A DNA stretch of 64,000 nt from Homarus americanus (lineage: Eukaryota > Arthropoda > Malacostraca > Decapoda > Nephropidae): NCBI RefSeq assembly GCF_018991925.1, contig NW_024726258.1:1-64000 (forward strand). Direction: 5' to 3'. Positions 12,176-22,439 of this stretch are shown here, piece after piece (the first letter of the stretch is position 1; every line of letters begins with the position of its first letter). A program made the translations under genes and the position numbers. The notes beneath the pieces are model-generated. The model was not told the origin of the DNA. It searched no databases and saw nothing but the letters and a program-made list of their open reading frames with translations.

Positions 12176-12353
12176 AAAATTATATCTTACGCTGGTAACT
12201 TGTTCCACTCATCCACTACTCTATTTCCAAACCAATGTTTACCTATCTCGCGTCTAAATCTAAATTTGTCTAATTTCAAACATTGTTCCGAGTCCGCTCC
12301 TGGATGGATAGTGTGAGTACCTTTGTAATGTTACCTTTGTTTAGCCCTGACTT

Positions 12354-12746
12354 CTATTTATAAACCTCCATCATATCGCCCCTCACTCTACGTCTCTCGA
12401 GGGAGTGCAAATTAAGATGCTTTAACCTGTCTCTGTACTCAAGGTTCCTAATGCCCGGGATTAGTCTTGTCATTCTCCTCTGGGTTCTTTCCAAGGATTC
12501 TATATCCATTCTGTAATACGGTGACCAGAACTGCACTGCGTAAACCAGATGAGGTCTCACAAGCGCAAGATATAATCTTAAGATGACCTCGCTAGTCTTG
12601 TAACTAACACTCCTTTGTATGAACCCAAGTACTTTATTAGCCTTGTTACGAGCAAAAACACATTGTAAACTTGGCTTAAGATTCCTACTTATCATTACTC
12701 CTAAATCTCTCTCGCAGTCGGATTTCTCAATGGCATCGTTGTTCAT
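12354..12746 (-). pseudogene. CR1-A post-RT segment
   Basis: A 130-codon frame with the ordered blocks NKANKVLGFIQRS, LVRPHLVYAVQFWSPYY, the RRMTRLIPGIRNLEYRDRLK region and SLERRRVRGDMMEVYK. These lie C-terminal to the RT palm in CR1/jockey-type ORF2. The start methionine is simply the first ATG left in the remnant. Confidence 0.85.
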
Positions 12747-13333
12747 CTGGTAACTGGTTCCCTATTTACATCTCCTATACTGAGTACTTTACATTTGTCC
12801 ACATTGAATTTCATCTGCCATTTTTCAGAACCATTCGAAATTATTTTTTAGATCTTCCTGTAGTTTTGCGGAGTCCTCGTCAGAATTAATTGCTCGCCCT
12901 ATTTTAGTGTCATTAGCAATTTTACTTATGTTGCTGTCTATGTGCTGTACTATGCCGTTGCTCCAATGGGATTTAGTGCCGTTAATGCTCACTCGCTGTT
13001 TCCTGTCCTGTAACCACGCCCTAATCCATTTTAGAATATTACCTTTAATGCCATGTGCTTCTACCTTTCTTATTAGTGTTTCGTGGTGACTCTGTCGAAG
13101 GCTTTGCTAAAGTTGAGATATACCACATCATAATTGCGCCCCTCGTCCACCGATTCGAAAACTGATGAAATGAATGTTAATAAATTAGTTAGACATGAAC
13201 ACCCACTTGTGAAGCCATGCTGGGAATCGTTGATCAATTTGTGCTTCTCCAGGTGGTTTCGAATAGAGTTTGAAATGATGGCTTCCAGTAATTTGCCTAC
13301 AATTGATGTTAGACTGATTGGACGGTAGTTAGA

Positions 13334-14121
13334 TGTAAAGGCCTGGGACTTAGGGATAGAAATCCCTTACCAGACTAATCAGGATCTTAATAAAGAAAAG
13401 TCAAGGACCATGGTTTTCCGAGGAATAACAAACAACCGTTTGAGATTGGTATCTCTTTACTATAAAAATATAACACAAAACTCTGACACCACTCAACAAA
13501 CATCAAATAATTACGGGAGTCAAACAATTAATGGAAGCAACAATTAAAGGAATCAAACAAATAATGGGAGTCAGCAATTAATGGATTCAAACAATTAAAT
13601 GGAGTCAACAATTGATAGAATCGAACAATAAAGGGGAGTCAGCAATTAATGGAATCAAACAATTATAGAATCAAACCATGAACAAATATTTCCTACGGCA
13701 GTGGCCCTGGGGGAAGGTTCTGGAACACGGTGATGCACACTCAGGGTAGGGAAACGTCCACTTCAACTCCACACTCAGCGACGTCTTGAAAAGGCATGAG
13801 AACACCGGGGCACCGACGGAATGTGATGAACTGATGGTCGTGGTATGCGGTAGTGGTAGATGACCAGAGAGTTGGCAGTTGATAGGTGAAGGTCTGGGAA
13901 CACAGCCCACGAGTCCAGGACCTATGATGAGATCACAGCCAGAATTTGACGGACAGCAGGGTAGCTAGATACTGACGGTATGGCGGCTGGGTTGAATCTC
14001 CCGGTGGCGGAGATAGTCACTGCCGTTCTCACCTCCGTCCAACCACCCCAAGTGTCGTCTGCACCAGCAAACGAGCGAGTTAGCAGCGGTAACCAGCCGG
14101 AGGATCGTTTCCCCCCTTACA
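13334..14121. mobile_element. Solo-LTR-like insertion (788 bp) inside a LINE
   Basis: The insertion begins TGTAAAGGCC and ends CCCCCTTACA, so it has TG...CA termini with a short imperfect inverted repeat, and is flanked by the 5-bp duplication TTAGA (13329-13333 and 14122-14126). Removing it and one TTAGA restores the LINE sequence. The internal part contains repeated 'caacaattaatgg'-type short motifs (about 13500-13670) and no coding frame with a domain. Size, termini and target duplication fit a solo LTR. A small non-autonomous element is the alternative. Orientation is unknown. Confidence 0.7.
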
Positions 14122-14531
14122 TTAGAGGATAGTGATCTATCTCCCTTCTTGAAAATCGGTATTACATTCGCTATCCTCCAGGATTCTGGTACTTCACCTG
14201 TTTTTAAGGACATGTTAAACAACTTTGCTAAGGGCATACTAAGCTCTTCCTTACACTCCTTTAATACTCTGGCAAATATCTCATCGGGACCTGGTGACTT
14301 ATTAGGCTTTAGCTTGTCTATTTGCTTACTAACATCGTTACTAGTCACTACTATCTCGCTTAATCTAAATTTCTTCTCTATCTCTGTACATAGTCGGTGC
14401 CTCGGGTATCATGTTTAAATTTTCGATGGTGAAAACTGTTGAAAAATATCTATTCAGATTGTTGCTCATTTCCTCAACGTTATCAGTTAGCTGGCTGGTA
14501 TCTGACTGCATTGGTCCAATCTTTTCTCCAC

Positions 14532-14640
14532 CAATGCCTTCACCACCACTACATCCACCATCACTAACACAACCTCCACCACTACCTTCTTCTCAACCAC
14601 CACTATGTCCTTCACCACCACCTCCACCACCAACGCCAGC
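14532..14640. repeat. CCACCA/CCACTA low-complexity tract
   Basis: Trinucleotide-type tract (CACCACCACTACATC) replacing the expected LINE continuation. Confidence 0.8.
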
Positions 14641-14669
14641 TGATTATTATAAATTTATCCACATTTTGC

Positions 14670-14840
14670 ACCTACTAGCTAAGCAAACGTCTATGTACAG
14701 AACTTAACAAACAATGTACTGGAAATAATGGTCACCGCGGTCTGTGGGCTTCACTTTGTAATCCTTTTGCGCTACTGTTCACTGTAGAACTACTGGATGC
14801 ACAGTAAACTAGCCGTTGTCTTGGGCGAAATTCCAAATCT
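14670..14840. repeat. Unexpanded relative of the 50-bp satellite locus
   Basis: The left flank CTATGTACAGAACTTAACAA matches the left flank of array B (CTATGTACAGACTTAAACAA at about 53909). The right flank GGATGCACAGTAAACTAGCC matches the right flanks of arrays A and B. Between them is only about one to one and a half diverged satellite unit (AATAATGGTCACCGCGGTCTG against AACACTGGCCACTGGGGTCTG). This looks like the pre-expansion state of the same dispersed element. Confidence 0.65.
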
Positions 14841-15497
14841 CCACCACCCTAATACCTATGTTGATAAGTGTATGTATGAGAGGGAGAGAGTAAAAGAAGA
14901 TAGCACCTGTGATGACAGTGTTGCTAAACTAAACCAAATAACCAACTTTAACAGGACCTTCACCACTGGTCCTAGCAAGCTATACAACTATGCAAGGACC
15001 CCTCCCCCCTCTAGTGGTGAGCGCCGAGCGGGCTAACCATCCAGAAGACCCCCCATGCTTTCCTCACCATCACGACGCCGAAGAAAAATTATATGGGACG
15101 GCGAGAGTTTTCTTGACAGGTCGTTCAGGTATAATTGCAATCAGTAGTGCATTCAGAAGCCACGGAGTTCTTTTACCTTCAAGTGAGGAAATATTGCACA
15201 AACTCTCTCTTATAATCAAATGCTGTTGGAGGTGGTGGTGGTTGGACTCACATAGTCAGTTTGTTAAGTGAATATTTTCATTTCTCTTTAGTTGGGGTTG
15301 TGAGCCACACGGAATCAAGAGAAACACTTACTATAAGGGTAATCTAAGACCTCTGCAATTTGCTATACTCGTCTCGCCTTCTTGAACAGCGTGTATAGAC
15401 CATCTCGTATTCTCGCTCACTTTTCTCCTCCATTTAGCACCGAGCTGAAGTGGCCGCAATGGTGATTCCTTCTTGGTCTGTAATTTCAGTAAGACGT

Positions 15498-15539
<42 letters not shown>

Positions 15540-15780
15540 CTCGCCCATCAGTTACTAAGACAGGAATGACACAGCCTTACTGACATGATACTTATACCAT
15601 CACTATTTATCACATTACTCTTAGTCTTGTTCACTAATTTTCCCCATCTATCTTAAATAAATTCTTCAATTCAATTCAATTTCAATTGTTGATTCATTGA
15701 TAGAGGAAGCGGGATCCTAGTGCTGTCACTAGGTACCCCTGTACAATGACACCAGAAGCATCTGGCAAGTGTGACAAGTA
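14841..15780. other. Spacer with (GT)n
   Basis: No gene recognised. A (GT)n run is at about 15499-15537 and TTCAA/AATTC repeats at about 15662-15690. Short plus-strand frames at 14797-15036 and 14990-15271 have no recognisable domain. The LINE end follows on the minus strand. Confidence 0.45.
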
Positions 15781-15786
15781 TATACA

Positions 15787-16050
15787 GTATAAATATTATA
15801 AAGGGGCTTACTAAAGCCTAAGGAAGGAAGGATATTCCTTTAACACATAATCAATGTTATTTACAAAATATCTGGCCAGTATGGGGAGGATCATCGTGTC
15901 TCCGTCAGGGGGTCGTGGAGTGGTGGTCCAGCAGGCGTCACGGAAGCGTTGTGTGTGGGGACATCTTAGGAGGTAGTGGATAAGAGTGCGGCTGTTTTCA
16001 ATTTCCTTTTCTTCTTCAATAATTTTCACCGCCACCCAGCGAGACACTTC
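15787..16050 (-). pseudogene. C-terminal zinc-knuckle tail of a LINE ORF2
   Basis: A 78-codon minus-strand frame ending in a stop. It contains RTLIHYLLRCPHTQRFR, which matches the H-x4-C end of the CCHC knuckle closing many arthropod LINE ORF2 proteins (family knowledge: an H-x-L-x-x-C-x pattern followed by R-rich sequence). The two upstream cysteines of the knuckle are missing in this frame. It is a 5'-truncated remnant, and the exact clade is unknown. Confidence 0.55.
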
Positions 16051-16060
16051 ACACTAATAA

Positions 16061-16271
16061 GGGAATACCACTAACTCTACACCTCAACATCAAAGTCCAC
16101 CCATTGTATTTATTTATGGTTTTCACACGACACGACACGCCACGCCACGCCACGACACGAGCAGAAGGCAGACTCGCCCTTTTTACGACGCTTCAGCCCA
16201 GGGAGGTTGACCCAGAGAGGCGATAGCAAAGTTGATTATTCACAAAAATCGACTTAAGTAGTCGGTGAGTT
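16061..16271. other. Spacer with CACGACACG repeat
   Basis: A short ACACG/CCACG pentamer array at about 16123-16160. Otherwise no feature. Confidence 0.5.
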
Positions 16272-16438
16272 AAATAAGAACATAAGACTGGAGGAAACAG
16301 TAACTATTGGCCCATACTGTACAGTCCCGTTTACACCCAACCCCTATCGCTCATATATCCACCCAACCTATGTTTGAAGCGATCCACCGTGTTCCAGTTA
16401 ATGATGATGTTTGGTAACTTGTTCCACTCGTCCACTAC
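16272..16438 (-). mobile_element. CR1-A 3'-end fragment
   Basis: Minus-strand 3' end of the LINE: it starts with the octamer-tail complement AAGAACATAAG, continues through the GGAGGAAAC...GGCCCATACTG block common to all CR1-A 3' ends, and stops at TGTTCCACTCGTCCACTAC, where an ACGTT repeat begins. Confidence 0.85.
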
Positions 16439-16735
16439 GTTACGTTACGTTACATTAGGTCAGGTGTATTTGGTTAATTAACATGACTTTTCCTACTATA
16501 CAATACCTGTTCATATAACCACTTACCTGTAGTATTGCCATCACTATTATACTCCATTATTATTATTATCATTACCATCATTATCATTACTGTACTACTA
16601 TACTTTCGTCCCTCAGGCCCTGATGTGTGTCAGTGAACCTGTGCCCGGATAGGCTAGTGTAATGAGACAAACTTTTAAGAGTAGAAGATATAGAGATAGA
16701 GTATAAAGAGAGGAAGATTTTTGGTAGCGTGGCCG
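16439..16735 (-). mobile_element. Leader fragment of the LTR-type family (tandem unit edge)
   Basis: Reading on the minus strand from 16735, the sequence CGGCCACGCTACC followed by a CTTCCTCTCTTTATACTC block is the same leader that follows the LTR at 20817 and 36121. The leader's presence here, outside the left LTR, means that a further element unit once lay to the left. An ATT/CAT trinucleotide stretch is at about 16550-16590. Confidence 0.5.
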
Positions 16736-17939
16736 TGATAGTTATTTACTCTTATCGTACACTGGTCGTGTCTTACACGTCAATACACATCAATCACGTT
16801 CTTAAAGGCGACTTCTTAAACACTGCTTCGTTACAACTCTTTATTAATCACGAACATGACATGGACACATTAATAACACCTTCTATTGAAGTTACTAGGA
16901 CATTATATTTACGTTACTAGGACATCATATTACGTTACTAGACACTCTGATTCTCGGACACGAACATGAAATGAATACACTTCCCACGTAGGTAACTCAT
17001 CCCATGGAAAGCTCTGACAAACACTCACGTGACCTAGGGGAGGCCTAGCAGGTAGTCCTGGGTTGTCTCTATGGGAGACTGCTTAGCTGGGCGCCGGAGG
17101 GAAGTCTCGGTCCTGACCGGAGGCGACTTGCCTCCGGCCCTTGACTTCTCTCGAGCAGGCCTGGTGGTGTAGCAGCTGGCCACCTTGTTACAAGACAACT
17201 CTCTCTCTGCGAATCCCGAGGGAAGGCGTGCTGGGCGCCGGAGGGAAGTCTCGGTCCTGACCGGAGGCGACTTGCCTCCGGCCCTTGACTTCTCTCGAGC
17301 AGGCCTGGTGGTGTAGTAGCTGGCCACCTTGTTACAAGACAACTCTCTCTCTGCGAATTCCCGAGGGAGGACTAGCACGTCCTATATATTGGGATGCGAG
17401 CCGTCAGGTTCAGCTGGCCGGGGGGGGGGGGCGGCGAAGGGTCTCCTTACATTTGACCTCGCAAATGTGAGGTCAGGTCTGGACTTTTCAGAACTATCTG
17501 GGAAAGTCATCAGGTGGGGCCGTGTGTATATTGGGAGAGCAACCGTGAGAGTTCCCCTACACTTGACCTCTCAAACGTCGGGTCAGACTGGAGTTTCTGA
17601 GATGTAAGGAGAAGTCATCAGGTGGGGCCGTGTGACACGAGAGACCCTGGTTGATTTGTGGCCCCTTGAGTTGGGCTCCAAGGGTTACATTTGACCTGGC
17701 TAATTGTGAGGTCAGGTCCGGCCTTTGTTCAGAGAGTAGGTTATTGTATATTGGAAGAGGGTCGGCTGGTGCCTTCTTACATGTTTTGTTGGGGCCACAT
17801 GTCACATGGGAGGGGAGCTAGGCTGATTTACAATCCCGGTCAACCGCAGAGTTACCCTATACTTTCGACCTCGGCTAATGTCGGGTCAAGTCTGGCTTTC
17901 CTCGCGATGTAAGCTGTGGTCTGACAACCCCTCACTACA
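16736..17939 (-). mobile_element. LTR-like direct repeat, copy 1 (1.2 kb)
   Basis: Nearly identical to 20818-21956. Read on the minus strand it begins TGTAGTGAGGGG and ends in ATAACTATCA. It has an internal roughly 144-bp tandem duplication (starts at 17087 and 17231, CTGGGCGCCGGAGG) that the other copy has only in part. It contains repeated 'ACATTTGACCTCGCAAATGTGAGGTCAGG'-like palindromic blocks (17445, 17560, 17690, 17865). Identical 63-, 73- and 82-codon frames occur in both copies but show no domain. Interpretation as an LTR rests on position, termini and the adjoining leader and purine-rich segments. Confidence 0.65.
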
Positions 17940-18770
17940 CCTCCCGCCAAGACCAAAGCTTACATACTCAGAGAACTGATGACACATTTAAAGTAGACAG
18001 TAACATCATGTGCAGTATCTAATATAGTCCCTGAGGCGATAATGCATCCTTACATTTATAAATTATAACATTAGAGATGTATGTTTTTCTACTGGCATAG
18101 TTTGATCTGACAAAGCTTACTATACCTCCCGCCAAGATTAAAGCTTCTATGACAGGAGAAAAAAATAAAATACATACACAGTAAGTGAACATAGAGTGAT
18201 CTAAAGATCCTTCATAGTGTCCGAGGCAAACTTGCAACTCACATTCTACAAACAAAATCAGGTGTTACATTGCCTAACCAGGCCGTGTCAAAATAATAAT
18301 TCATCTCAGTCAGTAAATGGCTACAACATTGTGTTTCGTAGTGCAAAACATTGATCAAATGAACTCATAGAAAAAGTGACTAATCTTTTTTTACAAAACA
18401 TTCTTTGTAGTACATGTTAACAAAAATCAGAGAATGAAATACTTCATACAAAATGCTCCTACTTCACATGTTAGGGTGTTATATCTTTTTATTACACATC
18501 AGCAACATCAACAACATCAGTACATTTGTTGGGTTCAGCATGGCTCAAGTCCTCCATCCAGCTGGTATCTGAAAATAAGGAATGCTGGCAGCACAACAAC
18601 GGTAGTCGATTGGTCCTTCTGATTATCCACCTTTTCATCGTCGACTTTCTTCTGATGTCAGCACAGCGTCTCTTCTGTCTTCACATAGCACGTTTTTCTT
18701 TCTTCAATACCGCACTTTGTAGGTCGTGTCACCACATCTGACTTCTTCTCACTTCCTCCTGGTTTCTATA

Positions 18771-19030
18771 ATATTCCAGATGATTTTTCTGTTCACCTGC
18801 GCTTCCTCTACGTTTAGAGCATTTTCATATTCCAGATGATTTTTCTGTTCATCTGCGTTTCTTTATACATCTTCATTTTCATATTCCAGACGATTTTTCT
18901 GCTCATCTGCGTTTCTTTATACATCTTCGTTTTCCGTCATATTCCAGATGAATTTTTCTGCTCCATCTGTATTTCTTTATACATCTTCGTTTTCAACATA
19001 TTCCAGACGATTTTCTGTTCATCTGCCGTC
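18771..19030. repeat. ~60-bp tandem repeat (about 5 units)
   Basis: Units share CATATTCCAGATGATTTTTC, then TGTTCATCTGCGTTTC and TTTATACATCTTCGTTTT, with 1-4 bp indels. Small Phe/Ile-rich frames across it are artefacts. Confidence 0.85.
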
Positions 19031-19769
19031 GGCCCTCTCCGGCCGGGATGAAAGCCGGTCCACTGTTTGGGCTGTCGTCTCCTTAGATGACTGTAAGGCA
19101 GGTTCCGCGGACCAGGCCTCGCCCTCCGTACGTGAGTGTCGGCGAGACCAAAGACCGTCCTGTCTTACACCTTCCACAGTGGTGAATCCCTCCCTGGCTG
19201 GGCTCACCAGGGTTCGTTGTGTGGCACTTCATTCCACACTCCTTAACTTCCTAGTAGAAAAATATAAACTCTTCTTAATCCTAGACCAGGTAGGACTTGA
19301 AAGAAGTGGGGTGGTGTGTGGCGGGTGTGGTGCTGCATTCCTCACGCTGCATTCCTCACGCTGCTACTTCTCTTCTTATATGTGCTGTGGTCGGATTCCG
19401 GCTAGCCATGGGGCGGTACTGTGTGTGATATTTGCCAGAGAAACAATCCTAAAGGGATGATGGATTAGTTGGAAGTGCATTCGCAAAAAAAAACAAATAT
19501 TTACTTTATACGTTACGTCAATGTTTGGTAACTATTATTTCCGTCACGACAATTTTCTCATTAGGCTGGGTCGGGGAGTGAAGCTCTGCTCACTACATTG
19601 AATATTATTTATCACTACGCGTCAAAGAGTACATTGCAAATCATACTAGCATAAAAACACACTGAGTGAAGCTCTGTAATTATCGCAATATTAAGTAACA
19701 CTAACCACCGATTTCGAAGCATAACTCACAGGACAAAACATATGGGGATTGGTGGTCACACTGGACGGT

Positions 19770-19985
19770 GCGCGGCTGCGGGGCGCGGCTGGCCAGGCCG
19801 GCGCGGGGCGGGGTGGGGCGAGGCGTGGCGGGTGAGGTGGGGGGAGCCGGGGCGTGGTTGATCGGGCCAGGCCGGGGCTTTGCGGGGCGGGGCTTTGCGG
19901 GGCGGGGCGGGGCGGGGCGGAGCGGGGTAGGGCAGGGCAGGGCGGAGCGAGGCGGGAACGGATGGGTACGGAGGGTGAGGTGAGG
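19770..19985. repeat. GC-box-like GGGGCGGGG block
   Basis: About 215 bp of very G-rich plus-strand DNA with repeated GGGGCGGGGC, GGCGGGG and GCGGAGCG motifs and many CpGs. It stands out sharply from its AT-rich surroundings. It resembles clustered Sp1-type GC boxes and could also form G-quadruplexes. No start site or gene can be assigned. Confidence 0.6.
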
Positions 19986-20344
19986 GTTAGGACAGGGAGG
20001 AGGATGTAGGTTAAAAGACATGTTAAGTTATAACAGTTAGTACAGACACCGCTTTCATAACTGAAACAATTTCTACGTTCAACACTGACCAACAATCAAA
20101 CTGCTCTTGGGCTACTGAGAATGTCACAGATCGCGGGGGACACTGAGAAATCACGTTAAGCACTGAACATATTTCTAGAAAAAAAAAATTCGCGCATACC
20201 ACGACGAGAGACATTTACTTGAGCTGTAACGGTGACACACCAGGACACTTTTCACGCTACGACACGGGAATTACTTATTACACAATTGTAGACAAACTTA
20301 GACTGAAACAAATGAAGGATGAAACGAGCCAGGTGTTATGGCTA

Positions 20345-20725
20345 ACCGAGGGAAGGCGTGAGTTTACGTTAAGTTCGCTGCTACCATTATAATAACTAAG
20401 CGAGGAAGGCGTGAATTAACGTATATAGTTCGCTGTCACCATTAACAAGGGACAATGAGGGCGTGAGTTACATATACAGTAGTACGCTGCCACCAATATA
20501 ATGAAACTATATCTTGCATGAACTCCTTATCACCCACTTTCGAACAATACTCAAACAACGAGTCAGGTGTTATGGCTAAAGTGAGGGGGGGCATGGGTTT
20601 ACTTTAAGTACACTGTTACCAATAACAAGGGACGAGGGAAGCGTGAATTACGTATAGTTCGCTGTCACCTATAACAAGGGACAAGGAAGGCGTGGGTTAC
20701 ACATAGTACGCTGCCGCCATTGTAA
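20345..20725. repeat. ~55-65-bp imperfect tandem repeat
   Basis: About six units with the core GAGGAAGGCGTGAATTACGT, then ATAGTTCGCTGTCACC and ATAACAAGGGAC. They lie just downstream of the putative primer site in the leader of the LTR-type element. Confidence 0.7.
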
Positions 20726-20817
20726 TGCTACCAACCTCACAAGAAGAGGATTACATATAGGTAGAATATTGATAGTATAAGAGTATAAAGAGAGGAAGAT
20801 TTTTGGTAGCGTGGCCG

Positions 20818-21956
20818 TGATAGTTATTTACTCTTATCGTACACTGGTCGTGTCTTACACGTCAATACACATCAATCACGTTCTTAAAGGCGACTTCTTA
20901 AACACTGCTTCGTTACAACTCTTTATTAATCACGAACATGACATGGACACATTAATAACACCTTCTATTGAAGTTACTAGGACATTATATTTACGTTACT
21001 AGGACATCATATTACGTTACTAGACACTCTGATTCTCGGACACGAACATGAAATGAATACACTTCCCACGTAGGTAACTCATCCCATGGAAAGCTCTGAC
21101 AAACACTCACGTGACCTAGGGGAGGCCTAGCAGGTAGTGCTTAGCTGGGTTGTCTCTATGGGAGACTTAGCTGGGCGCCGGAGGGAAGTCTCGGTCCTCG
21201 GAGGCGACTTGGGCCCTTGACTGCTTAGCTGGGAATCCCGAGGGAAGGCGTGCTGGGCGCCGGAGGGAAGTCTCGGTCCTGACCGGAGGCGACTTGCCTC
21301 CGGCCCTTGACTTCTCTCGAGCAGGCCTGGTGGTGTAGTAGCTGGCCACCTTGTTACAAGACAACTCTTCTCTGCGAATCCCGAGGGAGGACCAGGACGT
21401 CCTATATATTGGGATGCGAGCCGTCAGGTTCAGCTGGCCGGGGGGGGGCGGCGAAGGGTCTCCTTACATTTGACCTCGCAAATGTGAGGTCAGGTCTGGA
21501 CTTTTCAGAACTATCTGGGAAAGTCATCAGGTGGGGCCGTGTGTATATTGGGAGAGCAACCGTGAGAGTTCCCCTACACTTGACCTCTCAAACGTCGGGT
21601 CAGACTGGAGTTTCTGAGATGTAAGGAGAAGTCATCAGGTGGGGCCGTGTGACACGAGAGACCCTGGTTGATTTGTGGCCCCTTGAGTTGGGCTCCAAGG
21701 GTTACATTTGACCTGGCTAATTGTGAGGTCAGGTCCGGCCTTTGTTCAGAGAGTAGGTTATTGTATATTGGAAGAGGGTCGGCTGGTGCCTTCTTACATG
21801 TTTTGTTGGGGCCACATGTCACATGGGAGGGGAGCTAGGCTGATTTACAATCCCGGTCAACCGCAGAGTTACCCTATACTTTCGACCTCGGCTAATGTCG
21901 GGTCAAGTCTGGCTTTCCTCGCGATGTAAGCTGTGGTCTGACAACCCCTCACTACA
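20818..21956 (-). mobile_element. LTR-like direct repeat, copy 2 (1.14 kb)
   Basis: Second copy of the 16736-17939 repeat, 4082 bp to the right. It is near-identical except for a rearranged 21140-21240 segment and a shorter poly-G run. The right boundary is set where the copies diverge after CCCCTCACTACAC (copy 1 continues CTCCCGCC, copy 2 continues TAGTCTCAG). Read on the minus strand this is the 5' LTR, and CGGCCACGCTACC follows at 20817. Confidence 0.65.
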
Positions 21957-21984
21957 CTAGTCTCAGTAAAAAAAAGTTACTCGC

Positions 21985-22175
21985 AATATAACTATCACTA
22001 TTATGCTTCAGTTACTAGTCATATAACCATCACTATTATGCTTCAGTTACTAGCAATATAACCATCACTATTATGCTTCAGTTACTAGCAATATAACCAT
22101 CACTCTTATGCTTCAATTGCTAGTTGTATAACCATCACTATTATGCTTCAATTACTAGTAGTATAACCAGTAGAC
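21985..22175. repeat. ~35-bp minisatellite (5 units)
   Basis: Unit ATAACCATCACTATTATGCT plus TCAGTTACTAGCAAT, five copies with few changes. Confidence 0.9.
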
Positions 22176-22384
22176 AAGTGAAGCTTTATCAAACACATAA
22201 CGACTAAGTTCTGGTCTAACTGTTTTCTTTATTCTCAGTCATTGTCTCGTCTTGTGAGGGGGATGATGATGGCTGGGTAAGAGATGTCTCCTAAGCTGAT
22301 AGACTCGAGGCAGCTCCTTGACGCTAATTATGCCTCGACCTCGTAACTTGAGAGATGGGGAGGAGGAGAGAGAAGAGGGGTGAA

Positions 22385-22386
<2 letters not shown>

Positions 22387-22431
<45 letters not shown>
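22387..22431. repeat. (GA)n microsatellite
   Basis: About 22 GA units. It lies directly before the octamer tail of a minus-strand LINE. Confidence 0.95.
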
Positions 22432-22434
<3 letters not shown>

Positions 22435-22439
22435 TTTGT

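Larger units (their letters stand above)
10036..12182 (+). mobile_element. CR1-like LINE copy, family CR1-A, degenerate
   Basis: Plus-strand copy starting inside the endonuclease region and ending in the post-RT region. The protein is recoverable only piecewise in several frames (10036-10327 endonuclease, about 11150-11622 reverse transcriptase, 11951-12175 post-RT). It stops abruptly at about 12182, where a minus-strand copy of the same family begins, so the two copies converge. Neither the 3' tail nor the start of the element is present. Homology to the copies at 38605 and 45759 (reverse) is obvious at the DNA level. Confidence 0.9.
12183..14531 (-). mobile_element. CR1-A LINE copy on minus strand, split by a 788-bp insertion
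   Basis: Minus-strand copy running from the post-RT region (12183) back through RT to the region before RT (14531), in two blocks: 12183-13333 and 14122-14531. Across the insertion the sequence joins seamlessly when compared with the intact copy near 47090-47120. The left edge begins mid-element (GGTAACTTGTTCCACTC) directly against the plus-strand copy. The right edge stops at a CCACCA tract. Frames such as 12354-12746 (post-RT segment) are fragments. Confidence 0.9.
17940..20817 (-). mobile_element. Internal region of non-autonomous LTR-type element
   Basis: 2.9 kb between the two direct repeats with no gag or pol similarity. In element (minus-strand) order: a putative primer site at 20817, about six imperfect tandem units (20345-20725), a GC-rich block (19770-19985), unique sequence, a 60-bp repeat (18771-19030), and a purine-rich GGCGGGAGG just before the left LTR at 17940. 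The 170-codon plus-strand frame at 18948-19460 has no recognisable domain. Lack of coding sequence suggests a large non-autonomous (LARD-like) element. This is inferred from structure only. Confidence 0.5.

Noticed and set aside
16721..16740. Leucine tRNA gene
   Set aside because: Only the first 13 bases of a tRNA match. No D, anticodon or T arm follows, and the B box is absent.
16729..21002. Identical 63-codon frames at 16729-16920 and 20811-21002 as a duplicated gene
   Set aside because: They lie within the LTR-like direct repeat, show no domain, and their identity reflects the repeat and not coding constraint.
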